A stretch of DNA of 64,000 nt from Paraspadella gotoi (taxonomy: Eukaryota; Chaetognatha): contig CM119269.1 in the NCBI GenBank assembly GCA_051294375.1, forward strand, positions 13,114,790 through 13,178,789, in the 5' to 3' direction. This document shows positions 13,101 through 26,284 of the stretch, in pieces (positions within the stretch are counted from its first letter, which is position 1; each line of letters begins with the position of its first letter). Under the pieces are notes generated by a model that did no database searches, had not been told where the DNA came from, and saw only the letters and a program-made list of their open reading frames with translations. The translations under genes were made by a program, and so were the position numbers.

Positions 13101-13247
13101 TTAAATTTCATTCCCGATTACTCACGAGTGGGCGTCTTCCATTTCGACGCGCCACCCCTGCATGGAGGACAAGCCGTATTTGATACCGTTGCCTTCACCG
13201 TCTTCATTGTGTTTTTCCGTCTTCGGCTTATCCAGGAAGGCACCCAT
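10174..13247 (-). CDS. PPM1: PPM-family Ser/Thr phosphatase (PPM1A/PPM1B type)
   Basis: Metal-dependent (Mn/Mg) PP2C phosphatase of the PPM1A/B group, which dampens stress-kinase, TGF-beta and NF-kB signalling in animals. Seven exons: 13126-13247, 12813-13047, 12055-12131, 11817-11943, 11441-11752, 10438-10578 and 10174-10371; 1212 bases, 403 aa. The protein starts MGAFLDKP, a Gly-2 fitting the N-myristoylation known for PPM1A/B. PP2C motifs appear in order: [16 protein letters not shown] (metal Asp), [46 protein letters not shown] and SRDNMSV. The C-terminal three-helix extension of PPM1A/B follows ([15 protein letters not shown]). It cannot be assigned to A or B; invertebrates usually carry one co-orthologue. 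Intron 5 carries a MITE and intron 3 a foldback with a ribozyme-like core. Confidence 0.95.
10622..10900. mobile_element. 279-bp MITE/foldback element with TIRs and CATT duplication
   Basis: Left end 10622-10658 and right end 10864-10900 are inverted copies of each other (TGAG[A/G]CGACTTA, GATCGGTCA and CCTCTCTAAAC blocks) with a few mismatches. CATT directly precedes the element (10618-10621) and follows it (10901-10904), a plausible 4-bp target-site duplication. A second inverted repeat is nested inside (about 10661-10680 against 10703-10722). No coding capacity. It lies in phosphatase intron 5. Confidence 0.75.
12269..12420. repeat. Perfect 43-bp inverted repeat (foldback) in PPM1 intron 3
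   Basis: Arms 12269-12311 and 12378-12420 are exact reverse complements, separated by 66 bases. The transcribed intron would fold into a 43-bp hairpin. The loop region carries the hammerhead-like core annotated separately. No target-site duplication or coding region is obvious. Confidence 0.9.
12311..12353 (-). ncRNA. Hammerhead-ribozyme-like motif (type I, minimal stem III)
   Basis: Read on the minus strand from 12353: stem I strand GACG, core CTGATGA (12349-12343), one extra A, stem II GGCTC/GAGCC with a 7-base loop, core GAA, the palindrome ACATGT acting as a very short stem III, one T as the cleavage-site base, then stem I strand CGTC ending at 12311. Every conserved core position of a hammerhead is present in the right order. 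Short-stem-III hammerheads of this shape are known from animal retroelements (Penelope-like elements) and satellites. The extra A before stem II and a GUU cleavage triplet are departures from the best-studied examples. It is in the same sense as the host phosphatase transcript. Activity is inferred from the motif only. Confidence 0.6.
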
Positions 13248-14866
13248 TGGGACGATGAAGAGTTCACATTCACGAAAGCGATAAACTGAGTTCCTCGAAT
13301 CGCATCACATCCGATCCGCTATTGTCTTCGAGGCGACGGGAATTAGATAAAGAATACCAAGGCGTGAAGAAACCACTAAATACAAGAAACAAATAGACCC
13401 TCGCTGACGCGCGACATTAAGCACCTTAAACGGAAATTACAAACACGTCCGACAATAAGAAAGGCCTCTCTGGGATCTAGACCGCCCAACCAAGGAATCG
13501 GAATCGAACGCGTTTCGGAAGCCAGGGAAGACGTTGGAGGCATTACAGTTTACGAATCATTAATGAAGAACGCGACGAAAAGAAGTTGGAGATTAACCCA
13601 CGCACTCGTGGCGGAATCCAGCCCTGCTTCCACGGAACTTGCGAGCTTTTCCAAATCGACTGTTTATGTCGAAGAAGGAAGAGAAGAAGCGACATCTGTT
13701 GACGTCACCCTCGCACGAAACTCGCCGACTCCTTCGTCCAAATAAATTAACATTTCCCTTTTTTTGGCGAATAATAAATGTTAAGGGTTTAATAAAACCA
13801 ATTAGCTTAGGGACTAAATCTGTTTGATTGGGAGTCGATCCAAGACCGGAGCACTAGAAGGCAAAGCGGTATGGGGTTTGCCTTGCCCTGCCATGGGCAA
13901 TGGGCAGGGAAGGTGGCGAAGCTGTTGATTGGTTTTGCTCTTTTGTTCCATCAACACGACACGAGAAACGCGTTATAAATGAAATTAGCATCATTAACGT
14001 TTGCTTGCAATACTTCGCAATTGCCAATGGTCATCATCCATCTATGCTTCTAATCTCATTTCATTTATCTTTTTACGATTCTTTAATGAAATATACGAGA
14101 CGTTCTCTTATATTGCATGAAATCTCATTACCAGGTAACTGTATTTATTGAGGGGTTGAGGAGTTTCCTCAAATATTTTTCGAAAATTCTTGGGGGCGTT
14201 TTAGGACGGACCGGCGGGTCCTAACAGACTTCCTTTAAAATCATTTTAATCTCATCAGTACACTGATTTAAACCATTCGTAAGCAAACATATGACAATTG
14301 AGATAAATGAATGCTAGTAGTAGTAATGCATCCAATGAGTGATCTATAACATTCACTAATCAGCGCTATGAGAGAAAACACTAAAAAAATTTTCTGCAGA
14401 AAAAAAAATATCAGAGGTAAAAGTTGGGCAACGTAACCGCCAACGACAGGATTTTTAAATTCAAATTAAATACTAAAAATTTACAAATTTTAAAATAATA
14501 ACGTTAAATACTGCTAAAATTAAAAACAACCTTGACAGCAAGGCTTAACAGAAATCCGACATTGCCATTGGCTTAATTATTGCTTTTCGGCATGGTCAGA
14601 CATGAAAACTAATTTAAATAGGCACGGGAATATAAAAAGAAGGGTAACAATTGATTTGATTTAATTAATTTAATTTAACGTATTTTTTTCTGGAAAGAAT
14701 AGAAAAGGAATTTCGAATGTTCATTTGTTTTCCATTTTTATTAAATTCGTCGATGTTTACGTCTTCATCTCCGTCACCTAGCAACGCATAAATATCAATA
14801 TCATTAAATCTCTTAATTTGAATTTTAATAAAATTTCATTGTCGGATCCTCTTTAATTCTCTCGAA
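13248..14866. other. Divergent spacer between PPM1 (-) and PDHA (+)
   Basis: Shared 5' region of two divergent genes. The 13250-13900 part is GC- and CpG-richer and probably holds the phosphatase promoter and 5' UTR. The rest is AT-rich with no recognisable element. Frames at 13563-13827 and 13900-14151 show no family resemblance. Confidence 0.5.
13700..13707. promoter_or_regulatory. CRE-like palindrome TGACGTCA
   Basis: A perfect CREB/ATF consensus palindrome in the GC-rich stretch 450 bases upstream of the phosphatase start codon. A single 8-mer in a 64-kb window can arise by chance, so this is suggestive only. Confidence 0.25.
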
Positions 14867-16084
14867 ATGTTCAAAGCTTGGACGCGTCACGTTTTCCGCG
14901 TTTCGACGGCGGATGCCGTTCCACCCTCGGATGTATTTCGACGGTTCGCCTCGAGCGAAGCCAAGATGCAGACCAAACCCTGCAAATACCACAAGATGGA
15001 CGAAAGGGTTCCCGATTCCGGCGTCGTGACCAGGGAAGAAGGGCTGCACATTTACCGGCAGATGGCCTTAATTCGACGGTTGGAGACGTCGGCGGGGAAT
15101 CTGTACAAAGAAAAGGTTGTCCGGGGATTTTGTCACCTGTATTCGGGTCAAGAAGCCATTGCGGTCGGGATGAAGGCGGCCATGATTGAAGGGGACTCCG
15201 TCATCACGTCCTATCGGGCACACGGTTGGACCTACATCTTGGGAGTTCCGGTCGTTGGGGTTTTGGCGGAACTGACCGGTCGGCAGAAAGGATGCTCCCT
15301 CGGCAAGGGAGGTTCGATGCACATGTATACGAAAAATTTTTACGGAGGTAACGGCATCGTCGGCGCCCAAATTCCCCTCGGGGCCGGAATCGGATTCGCG
15401 AATAAATATCTCGGTAACAAGAAAGTCAACATCTCGCTTATGGGAGACGGAGCATCTAATCAGGGTCAAGTATACGAAGCCTACAACATGGCAAAGTTAT
15501 GGAACATACCATCGATCTTTGTAGTGGAGAATAACGGTTACGGGATGGGAACAGCTGTCGAACGGGCCTCCGCCTCTACCGACTATTATACTAGAGGCGA
15601 CTACGTCCCAGGCATATGGGTCGACGGAATGGACTACGTAACGGTTAGAGAATCCACGAAGCTCGCCCTTGCGCTATGTCGCGAGGGCAAAGGGCCCATT
15701 TGCATGGAAATGGTGACTTACAGATACAGCGGTCATTCCATGAGCGACCCGGGGACAAGCTATCGGACTAGGGAAGAAGTGCAGGAAGTTCGGCAAACCA
15801 GGGATCCAATTACCAGTCTTAAAGACAGCCTCGTAGAAGCGGGCCTGGTCGACGCCAAAGAATTGAAGAAGATTGACCAGGAAGTTCGGAAGGAGGTTGA
15901 CGAGGCTGTACAGATTGCGAGAACGGACGCGGAACTGCCTCTTGATGATTTGTACACTCACATTCTTTACAAGCCCCAAGAGGAACATTTGGTCCGCACT
16001 TGCGAACCTTACGGTTTTGTGCGACCACGACTTGACGGGCTCGTAGCCGATCACGAGACTGGCGGATCAAAAATGTTAGGCTAA
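14867..16084 (+). CDS. PDHA1: Pyruvate dehydrogenase E1 component subunit alpha, intronless
   Basis: Alpha subunit of the mitochondrial thiamine-diphosphate E1 enzyme, which decarboxylates pyruvate and passes the acetyl group to the E2 lipoyl domain. Single 405-codon exon. The basic N-terminus (residues 1-30, several Arg, no acidic residue before Asp16) fits a mitochondrial targeting peptide. Residues 84-100 match the family block RGFCHLYSGQEA. The thiamine-diphosphate motif begins GDGASNQGQ at 193 and ends ENNGYGMG at 221-228. The regulatory phosphorylation loop YRYSGHSMSDPGTSYRT (285-301) keeps the kinase-target serines and the catalytic His before the first of them. Length is normal (human about 390). 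All other complete genes here have introns, so this may be a retrocopy; the intact frame and conserved active site argue that it is functional. Confidence 0.95.
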   Translation: MFKAWTRHVFRVSTADAVPPSDVFRRFASSEAKMQTKPCKYHKMDERVPDSGVVTREEGLHIYRQMALIRRLETSAGNLYKEKVVRGFCHLYSGQEAIAVGMKAAMIEGDSVITSYRAHGWTYILGVPVVGVLAELTGRQKGCSLGKGGSMHMYTKNFYGGNGIVGAQIPLGAGIGFANKYLGNKKVNISLMGDGASNQGQVYEAYNMAKLWNIPSIFVVENNGYGMGTAVERASASTDYYTRGDYVPGIWVDGMDYVTVRESTKLALALCREGKGPICMEMVTYRYSGHSMSDPGTSYRTREEVQEVRQTRDPITSLKDSLVEAGLVDAKELKKIDQEVRKEVDEAVQIARTDAELPLDDLYTHILYKPQEEHLVRTCEPYGFVRPRLDGLVADHETGGSKMLG

Positions 16085-16902
16085 TTTGTAGAAAAGAGTA
16101 TTTAATAGTTTAGCTAATTTATCAAGCATATTTTATATACTGGCTCTTATATTGCCAATGTTTTAAACTGTTGCGAACAAAAAACAAAGCTAGTGTTTTC
16201 TTGAGTGGAACTATTGTTATCTGAGTACTAATGTTACGTTTTCATAAACGTAGCGCTAAACTATTTTTTTTCTCGTCTTTTTGTAGTAAAAGTGAGAGAT
16301 GTAAAGGAGATATGAAAAAACATCGGATGTGACCATCAACTTGCCTTGAGGTAGAAGGGACGCGCGAATCGGGCTCGGCAATCCACCACCACCTCCCCCC
16401 CAAAGACGAAGTCGGTGTCCAAAGATCCTGCCATGCCGAGTCCCCGCCACCCGAACCAGTCACCCTCCAACTCGTCCAAAGCCAAAGTAACTGTCGACTC
16501 CTCCGAGCGACGCTTCCCGCGAAGAGACCCCGCCGCCAACCACCAAGCTTCGAATTCGAGCTTGGTGAGTATTATATAATATAATTATATATTCTTTTAC
16601 AATTTACATTCGAGCGAAATGTTAATACTAAGCAAATTCTGATTTCAATATCTCAAAGAAAAAAAAATGTGGATCTAATTTATCATAACCAATCGAGGCA
16701 TCTCAAGATGTTTATTCAAAAAAACTTTGATCTTTTTCACTCGATATTCAACAAGTTGTTCCTCCCGTCTCCTAGCATTTCGAGGGATCGAACTTTAACT
16801 TAAACCAGCTTAAAAAATTACGATAAAGGTTCAGCTTCCTAATTTTGGTTTTCTTTCAAAATTAGTAACTAATTCTTAACAATTAGACCCAGGAAACGAA
16901 CA
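16085..16902. other. PDHA 3' region and RBKS 5' region, with a GC-rich exon-like block at 16330-16564
   Basis: The first 240 bases are the PDHA 3' flank. A GC-rich block (about 16330-16564) ends on the plus strand at a strong donor, CTTG followed by gtgagt, and could be a 5' UTR exon of ribokinase joined to the acceptor near 16889. On the minus strand the same block is open for about 70 codons in one frame, with tryptophan-rich content (GDWFGWRGLGMAGSL). I do not recognise it and find no convincing acceptor for it. Confidence 0.35.
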
Positions 16903-18755
<1,853 letters not shown>

Positions 18756-21629
18756 GGATTAGCTAAAACGGATTTTAAACTCGCGCGCGATGAGATATAG
18801 TAAGCTAAACAAGCTGAACGAAGCTTTGTCTGCGTAAGCCTAAGATACGAATATAAAATTACTGTTACTCTAAATCATACCTTTTCTTTCTGTAAAATCT
18901 TTATAATTTATACATTTTGCGATTATTTAAATTTATTAAAAGTTATTATTCAGTCTTCATTTAGTGAAACTTTCTATTCTAGTATTTAGTATTTAAAACT
19001 GTTGAAACGATTAAATTAACCATATTATTGTATCCATTGATTTTTTCCATAAAATGTTCGTAGTATCCCACAGCCTGTTTAGTTTTTTCTCTTTTTTTTT
19101 ATCCATGCATCTGAAGGAGCACGATAGAAACAGAACATTGCCGAACCTCAAGAGTATTTATCCTTCAAATTTCTTGAAACCATATGAATGTTCCAACTTT
19201 TAGCACTTTTCTGAAATAAACCAATATTTCATGCCTTTGGCTACCAAAGTGATCCCCCTCCCATAGTGTATTTCCTTCGTATTTTTGATCGACTTGTTTT
19301 CGACGTTATAAATTGTTTTTAACATGCGGGCGAAACTATCAAAGTACATCCAGTAAAATTTTGCGGTATGTTTATCCTTTGCACGTCTCTTTAGCAACCT
19401 TAGTTCGTGCTAAGCTCAGACATAATCATATATTATAATTATGAAATTACGGTTTAAACACAATAAACTAATATGAAAGCAAACCATCTACTTCATACGT
19501 TCTAAGACTAAAAACTAAACGTTAGAAGATATATACAATCATAGGCAATAAATAAAGCACTAATCACTGGCTAGTGCTAAGTTCCAAAAATGTTCTTCGG
19601 ATGCCCAAATCCTGCATAAAAAGCTTGTAGTATAAGATATTAGTGATTATTAGTATTATATATAATCTACATAATATACATTGAACAACCACAGATTAAA
19701 CAGAATTTTATACTTTTCCGTTTCTTAGAGCGGCTTTTCAAATTTGAAACACCAAATCTTCTTCAAAATAAATTATCTTTTCTAATATTTAATTTTTACA
19801 TTTTAATAATATATCTAAAGTTAATAAATTTAAAAAATATGTATTTGCTGTGGGATACTTGTTAAGTTATGCCCATTTCCTTGGAGTGCTATTTGCGATT
19901 ATTTACGCAGCACCGACAGTTTTTTTATAATCTTTAAACTGTCATTAGTTTCAATCCCAACTAAAGTTTTCAAGTTAAACTGGTAAATAATAACCTTGGT
20001 GGTAAATAACCATTAAACATCTTCATCTCTATTGCCGTGTATTCACATTTGCGAAATCTAATCGAAAACAGAGCATGTGGGAAAACTACTGTACAGCCGT
20101 AGCTTTAGTTAGATTAATTTCCAACTATATTTTACTACCTCTGGTTTAGAAATCACAAATTAAAAAATATAGAGCTTATTAACTTTTTTCGTTAATTATT
20201 GCCAACGCCTCATCAAAAGTTTTTATCGGAAAATCCTTGTTTTTCCTCAATGAGGATTTGATTGGTAGGTTTACTATTATGTCATTCACTAGTCATAATT
20301 TGTGATAGTTGTGTTAATTACAACTCTATTTCTACAACTTACTGAAAAACACGTTCAACCTGTGACTATTCCATGACTGTTTTTAAGCAGACATGGTGCG
20401 TTAACTTCTGTTTACATTTGTTGTTTCTTTTTACACCAAGATTGCTAGTATGATCGTTTGGTACCACAATATCATATTCATATCACCGTCCAAACTAATG
20501 ATTCAATTGTTGACTAAAAAAATATTTTCTCTTTAAAGTTTAAGATTTTAATAGCAATACAATATGCGTCATACACCAAAAACAGTGCCAAGTTCCTAGG
20601 AAGGAATAGTCAAAATAATTTGGGGTAAAAAGTCAAAATATTTTTATAATCTAGTATTTAACTTTAGTTCTTAGATATTTTATCAAAATATGGCTTTATG
20701 AATATTGCTAAATCTTAAAAAAATTTAAACGAAAACGAATAAATAAAAAAAAAAAATTTTGATTCTTACATGGCAAATATGTTGATAAATTTTAACATTT
20801 CATTATTGCTAAAATTTGATATGATATTTGAATGAATTCTAACTATAAAAAAATATTATTATAATCGTTTTTAATACCCGTTTACAGCTGGTTATAGCTT
20901 TAACACGTTAAGATTATAATGCAATCATTGCGGGTACCTAGTAGTATATTCTTTATTAAAATAATAAATTATAAGATAGTTGCAATTTTGTTTTTTTTTA
21001 TTTATTCTTCTTACAATTGATTGGCATTTGAAAAGTAGTTTTTCTTAAATATTTTCCCGTTTTGATTCGTTTATATTACCCAAAGCCTATTACTTGTCAT
21101 TGTCACAGAATTTAACCAACGATCTTTAGAAACTGATCCAAATATGGAAAATCTTATGGTCCTAAATCATGTTAATTGCCTAAACTAATGTAAGCTCTTT
21201 CCTTGGACGATTTGCCATTTCGGGATTCCTTGTCATTGCTTGTTTTTTTACTTTGTTCATAAAATTTATGGAGAAACAGCAGAACAGGAGTTTCCATGAA
21301 TTCATAAAGCATTCGGGAACCCTTATATAATGTTTTAATGTTTCTCGAAACATTAATTGCAAAATTCAGAGATAATTGAAAAAAATTAAGGGTTGAATAT
21401 AATAGTTAAATAAACAAAAGTTATTGAGCAAAAAATGGCTCTAGTCTAGAAGTACAGAACCTAATTTTCAATTTTTACCGAAAAATGAAAATGGAAACCG
21501 AATTTATTAAATGACAAACGTTAACTAAAACTCTTCAATTTCGTTTTCCTACGTTCCCTTCCGTTCCAGTGAATCAAACTTGCATCCTAGATTTCATAAT
21601 TCCTAAACAATTATAAAGACACGTTAATT
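18756..21629. other. AT-rich intergenic spacer RBKS to HACD3
   Basis: 2.9 kb of AT-rich sequence between two plus-strand genes. No frame longer than about 65 codons and none resembling a known family, and no clear repeat with terminal structure. The left end will be ribokinase 3' UTR and the last 100 bases the HACD3 promoter/5' UTR. Confidence 0.55.
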
Positions 21630-24600
21630 ATGGTTGTGATAGAAGAAGTGCAGGAGGATTTTGACGAGCCGTTAATTGAGAAACCGTCTTCTGTCTTCAA
21701 TGGCGTAACAGGCCTTAAATATTATGAAAGGCACTACGGATCCAGTGACCTTAGAAAAGGTAACTAACTGTGCACATGGCCATTTGAATTTTTTATAAAT
21801 TACGGTACGCATTAACAAACATTCCGATTCAGAAACGATACCGAGCGGACCATACCGTTCTCCCTTCGTCAAATGGGCACAAGATGGCGATTTTATATTT
21901 TTGAAAATCGACGTTCAAGACGCTGTCTCTCCCGCGGTGTGCATTCTCACTACAACAATAGTAACCCGTATTGGCAGTATCTCAATTTTCAAGTAACACA
22001 GGTCACCATCGAAAAAAAACGACTGGAATTAATCACGGAGGCGAAGGGCGCCAGCGGTGTCAACGTTTACAAGACGGAACTGCGCCTTTTAAACGACGTG
22101 GATGAAAAGGTAGCAAGAAGGCGGGACTTGGCTCGAGTATCTTCATTTGCGGAAGTTCGACCACTCCGTTTTTAAACGAAGCAGAGTTCGTCTCCCCCCC
22201 CCCCTCAGGAATCTTCGTTTGTCACGCTTCCGAACCAAATCGACTTAAAACTGCAAAAGACGAAGCGTCCCTCGTGGTGGCCTCGCGTCCAGGCCGAGGA
22301 AAAGAAAATGCCCTGGCTCTCCATTGACTTCAATCGATGGAAGAATGAGGACGACGACGACGATGACGAGGAGGACGACGAGATGGCGGCGTTCAAAAGG
22401 AAAGGAGCCCAGGCGAGTGCTGTGACGTTCTTTGCCGCAATAGAAAAAAAGCTTGAATTCGAGGCCGATCAAACTATCAAGATAATATGGCAACGGCGGG
22501 ACATGTGTGTTGCCTGGGGTTTGAGGATTCGTCTCAATAACCCTTTTGCTCATCTCACGCTCTAGGAATTGGCCTCCGACATGCAGGAAAGATCACGATT
22601 ACAAAAAGAATTGGAAGAGTTGGAGCGAAAGTCGGCGATACCACGGAAGAACCTATATCTTTTCTTTTACAATCTAGTCATGTGCATCGGGTTCTCGTTC
22701 GTCTTTTGGAACCTTGCCTATCGTCTATTTCGCTACGGACCAGGTTGGTAGTTGGAAAACATCAAAACAAAAACGCAATTATTATAACTATGTAAAATTA
22801 ATGAGACTTCGTGGAGCATGATTGGCATTTTCGGACTATAAAAGTCGTGTCAGCGAGCTAATCTCAGTTCAACTGCTCAGATTCTTTTTTCGATTTAACC
22901 TTTGACTTGCGTTTAATATTTTTCGATGCTGAACTTTGATGAGGGGCCGAAGAACAAGGAAACATTTCCAAAGTATCGCCTTATTTGAAGGAATGGGGGT
23001 GATGAACGTTAGGAGTCTTTAATTCTGAATAACAAAATGAGAAATGCCTGGCGTAATCGTGGAGCGTTCCTCCAGCACGTCGGCACGTTTGGACGATCTC
23101 GACGAAATGCTCGTCGTGATTCCACTCTTGCCAATTCTATCGTTGTCGACCGACGGAGAGTGTGCGGACATCGCGTAATCGGAGACCGACATCGATTGTG
23201 ACCTTCGGAAGAGGGTCGTAAGACGTTTATTACTGTGGCTCTTTAACCTTCGAGAAAGAAAAAAGGTATCGCCGTGGAAGAGAAACGACTACAGCGTAGA
23301 CCTTGTTAAACCTGACGTAACCGCTGTTTTCGCCATGCAAAAGGCGATTAACGCTGAGCTGGTGATGCAGAGCGACGGCTTCCACTTCGTCCCAAATTTT
23401 TTGAAGCTGTTGGAGCGACGGGACCCAAAGGAAACCGAATGGAGAGTGTTAACCGGGGAGAGAGTTGAGTCAAGGGGTATGTGCTCACGTTGACTTGTGA
23501 CTTGGCGTCCTCGTTCATCTCGATAATATTCCTGCGTTCTGTCAGTATGTTGGACTGTTGTCGGCTTTCCCTCAAGTGATCGCGCAGAATGAGAAAGGCG
23601 GCTCTGAAGTAAGGCTTAGGTTAATGCGGAGCTCTTTAACGAACACCCTGAAAATGCGCTGACGTGATTAATCCGATAAGGATGATGGCGATAGTCACGG
23701 AATAGACAGCGGTAAGGACGAGATGGACGCTGAAGCCGCAAGTGGCAACGCGCTGAGCCTCAACGGGACATTCTGACGAGGCGGCAATAGTTGACCAAAA
23801 CACCGACGTCGCATCATTTTTATCTCAAATTACTCACCGGTCCAGGCGGGTCCTAGAAATCCCGTAGCTTTGAAAGGTTGGCAAAGCGAATTTTCCTGAC
23901 AGTAATAACATCTGAAAAAGAGGAATAGGTCTATACAAAAAAATCTTGAGATCCATTAACATCTTTAACTTGACAATGGCTATTGGTGGCAAACAAAAAA
24001 CCTGGACCACAAGTCGGCGTCCATACACTTTTGACAATCCCCATGCCCCTAGAAACGAAATGTCATACAACGATCCGTCAATTTATCAAATCAATTTTAA
24101 AACTTACCTTGACGCAAATCTCGTAAATGCCCAAATCTGCTTTATCCGAAGCGTTTGTAGTCATGTCGTCAGTTTTCGTTTTACCAGACGCTTACGCGGG
24201 ATCGGCGAGCGGAATCGGCAAGTACGTGGCCGTCTTGCAGATAATGGCGTTGGCCGAAATCATCCACCCTATGATAGGGCTCGTTAAGACTGGGGTCACG
24301 CAGGTAAAAGAAATTTTAAACCGTTTACGAGAGTCCAATTTCGCTTCGCTAACATTTTAATCAGAAGTTTTTTCTAAATAAATCATTTCAGACTGCGCTT
24401 CAACAGTTGGGAAGAAACTTTGTCCTCTTTTTCGTCATCTTTTCTCACGAGGGACTCGAAGACCTTTCCCACGTCTTCTGGTTATTTTTGGCCTGGAGTA
24501 GCGTCGAAATTGTCCGGTACCAAAATAAAAAAAATTGCGCACGAGGCTGATAATATTTTTAACTATTTTTTTACATCGACCTAATTTTGATATTTTCAGG

Positions 24601-25096
24601 TATCCGTATTACATGCAAAAGCAGATTGAAGTCAAGAATTTCAGCACCAAATACGTCACCTGGTTCCGTTATTCAGTTTGGATTATTTTGTATCCGGCGG
24701 GAATGTGCTTAGAAGGTTTGTATTGTATATTGTAGTAAGATAATCGTTTCTTATGTTTCTTGTTTCATTAATTCATTTATCAGTTGGAGTAATCAGTGCG
24801 GCTATTCCTCTTTTCGAAATGAGCGGAAAATACTCCTTCTCTTTACCTAACGCGTGGAATTTGTCCTTTGATTACGCCACCTTTCTCAAAATCTACCTTC
24901 TCTTATATCCAGGTAAAATTTCGAAACGAATTTTATAACGTTAATTCTTTCTCGATTGACAATTTCCCCTTCCCTCCGTTAAGTTGTCGGGATTTACATG
25001 TTGAAGCACATGTGGGAACAAAGGAAAAAGAACCTCGGAGTTAAGATTCCTAAATCTAAGAAGTCAGTCACTTCCTCCAAAAGAAAGTCCGCCTAG
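21630..25096 (+). CDS. HACD3: Very-long-chain (3R)-3-hydroxyacyl-CoA dehydratase 3
   Basis: ER multipass enzyme of the third step of very-long-chain fatty-acid elongation. Ten exons: 21630-21759, 21833-21936, 22002-22109, 22209-22412, 22566-22743, 24188-24303, 24392-24516, 24600-24715, 24784-24912 and 24984-25096; 1323 bases, 440 aa. After an extra N-terminal segment of about 45 residues comes the HACD3-specific CS/p23-like domain (VKWAQDGDFIFLKIDVQD...), then a charged linker with an acidic run, a short coiled coil, and six hydrophobic segments. Exon 8 keeps LYPAGMCLE, in which Tyr and Glu seven residues apart match the catalytic pair of the PTPLA/Phs1 family. The C-terminus is Lys-rich. Intron 4 uses a GC donor (CCAG/gcgagt). 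Intron 5 hosts a complete antisense gene. An AATAAA signal lies at 25245-25250. Confidence 0.94.
22486..22540 (-). mobile_element. Truncated copy of SINE family 2 (3' end)
   Basis: About 45 bases in HACD3 intron 4 match, with few changes, the stretch 57342-57390 (shared core ATATGGCAACGG, GGGACATGT, TGCCTGGGGT). That stretch is the 3' end of the tRNA-derived SINE at 57340-57560. Same orientation as that copy (minus). Confidence 0.6.
23019..24164 (-). CDS. Nested PSI-domain single-pass membrane protein, PTTG1IP-like
   Basis: Antisense gene lying wholly inside HACD3 intron 5. Seven in-phase exons: 24108-24164, 24002-24048, 23838-23911, 23647-23772, 23489-23601, 23312-23406 and 23019-23202; 696 bases, 231 aa. 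A Cys-rich ectodomain (residues about 15-60; GDCQKCMDADLW, then CYYCQENSLCQP) has the C-x2-C...C-x2-C-x5-C spacing of a PSI domain. One hydrophobic segment follows (LTAVYSVTIAIILIGLIT). The cytoplasmic part is basic/acidic helical (LTERRNIIEMNEDAK) and reaches ENSGYVRF, comparable to the ENPYARF end of PTTG1IP. A Ser-rich tail of about 60 residues has no counterpart in the human protein. No signal peptide is visible, so an upstream exon may be missing. PTTG1IP kinship is inferred from domain order and the tail motif. Confidence 0.7.
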
Positions 25097-26284
25097 TCCT
25101 AAATTTTCATTTTGTTTTGATCTCAAATTATGCCAGTCTCTCTTTTAGTTTACTCCTTATATTAGTATACCGACTGCGATAACGAGTTAGTGAAAAGGAC
25201 ATTTTCGCCCCGTAGATTATTGCAGGGTATTATATCTGGTTATTAATAAAATTGTTAAAAATTAGCGGGATCCTAGTTTGTCGAGAATTTTTTTTTTTTT
25301 CACCAATGTAGTAGACGTAACTTAAGTGTTATAAAATAATAGAAATGTGAAAGTTTGTAATATTGTAAACATTTTTTAGGGATTAAAATGATTCTAAAAA
25401 TAGTATAAGACGCAGATTTATTAGTTTACCTTATCAGTTGTCGCACAAAGTTTTGTAGTGATATTTTGCTGAAACTAACATGTTGGTTTACAACGAATTT
25501 GTTTTTGTTAACTTGATGAAATGTAATGTTAGACAAGTTAGAAACGCAGAATAATGAAAATATAGAAAGACAAGAGATGAAATACAATTACTGAATATGA
25601 GAAATTGATCGAGAAGTTTATAGACCGAAACATATTTGTAGTCATAGAAATTAAGTAGAACTCAGTTCTTATGGAAAAAAATGGCGAAACATCAACGATG
25701 AAGAAAAATAATTTAGGAATGGGAAAACCCAACCCGGGGTAGCCATGTAAGACCCAACGCAAGGAAAATATCAATCTCACTATATCATAATGATTGATAA
25801 ATAGCGATGTAACTATAATAATTGAGCAAGGCCATCTTTTTCTCGATGCTTATGGGTGTGATAAAAAGAGCTAAAAAAATTCATCTAAAAACAAAATGAA
25901 ATAACATCGTAAAAAAATCAGTCCGGTTATGCATACGTGGCATAACTTTATCGCGCTACGTCTCGTAAAAAATAAAGAATCGATTATTAACTCGTTTCCA
26001 CAAAATATTAATTAATTAATTAATAATAAAAAACGAAACCACTAAAAAAAACTAGGAATGATCATCGATCCGGACGGATAAGTTTTCACCTCGATGTAGA
26101 TAGAAAAGCCGAACAAAGATACGAAATGTGACGCAAACAAAATTATATAAAAAAAACCATGATTGGCAAGATTGGCTCACATAACTAGTGCATGATTAAC
26201 GCGAATTTTAAAAGAAGTAAAAATTGGAACTGGTGAAGTTAACGAACGACCGTAAAAAACGAATATAAATAGTAAAAAAGACGG
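25097..26284. other. Convergent spacer HACD3 (+) / nanos (-)
   Basis: 3' flanks of two convergent genes, AT-rich. Contains the HACD3 poly(A) signal at 25245-25250. No coding region recognised. Confidence 0.6.
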
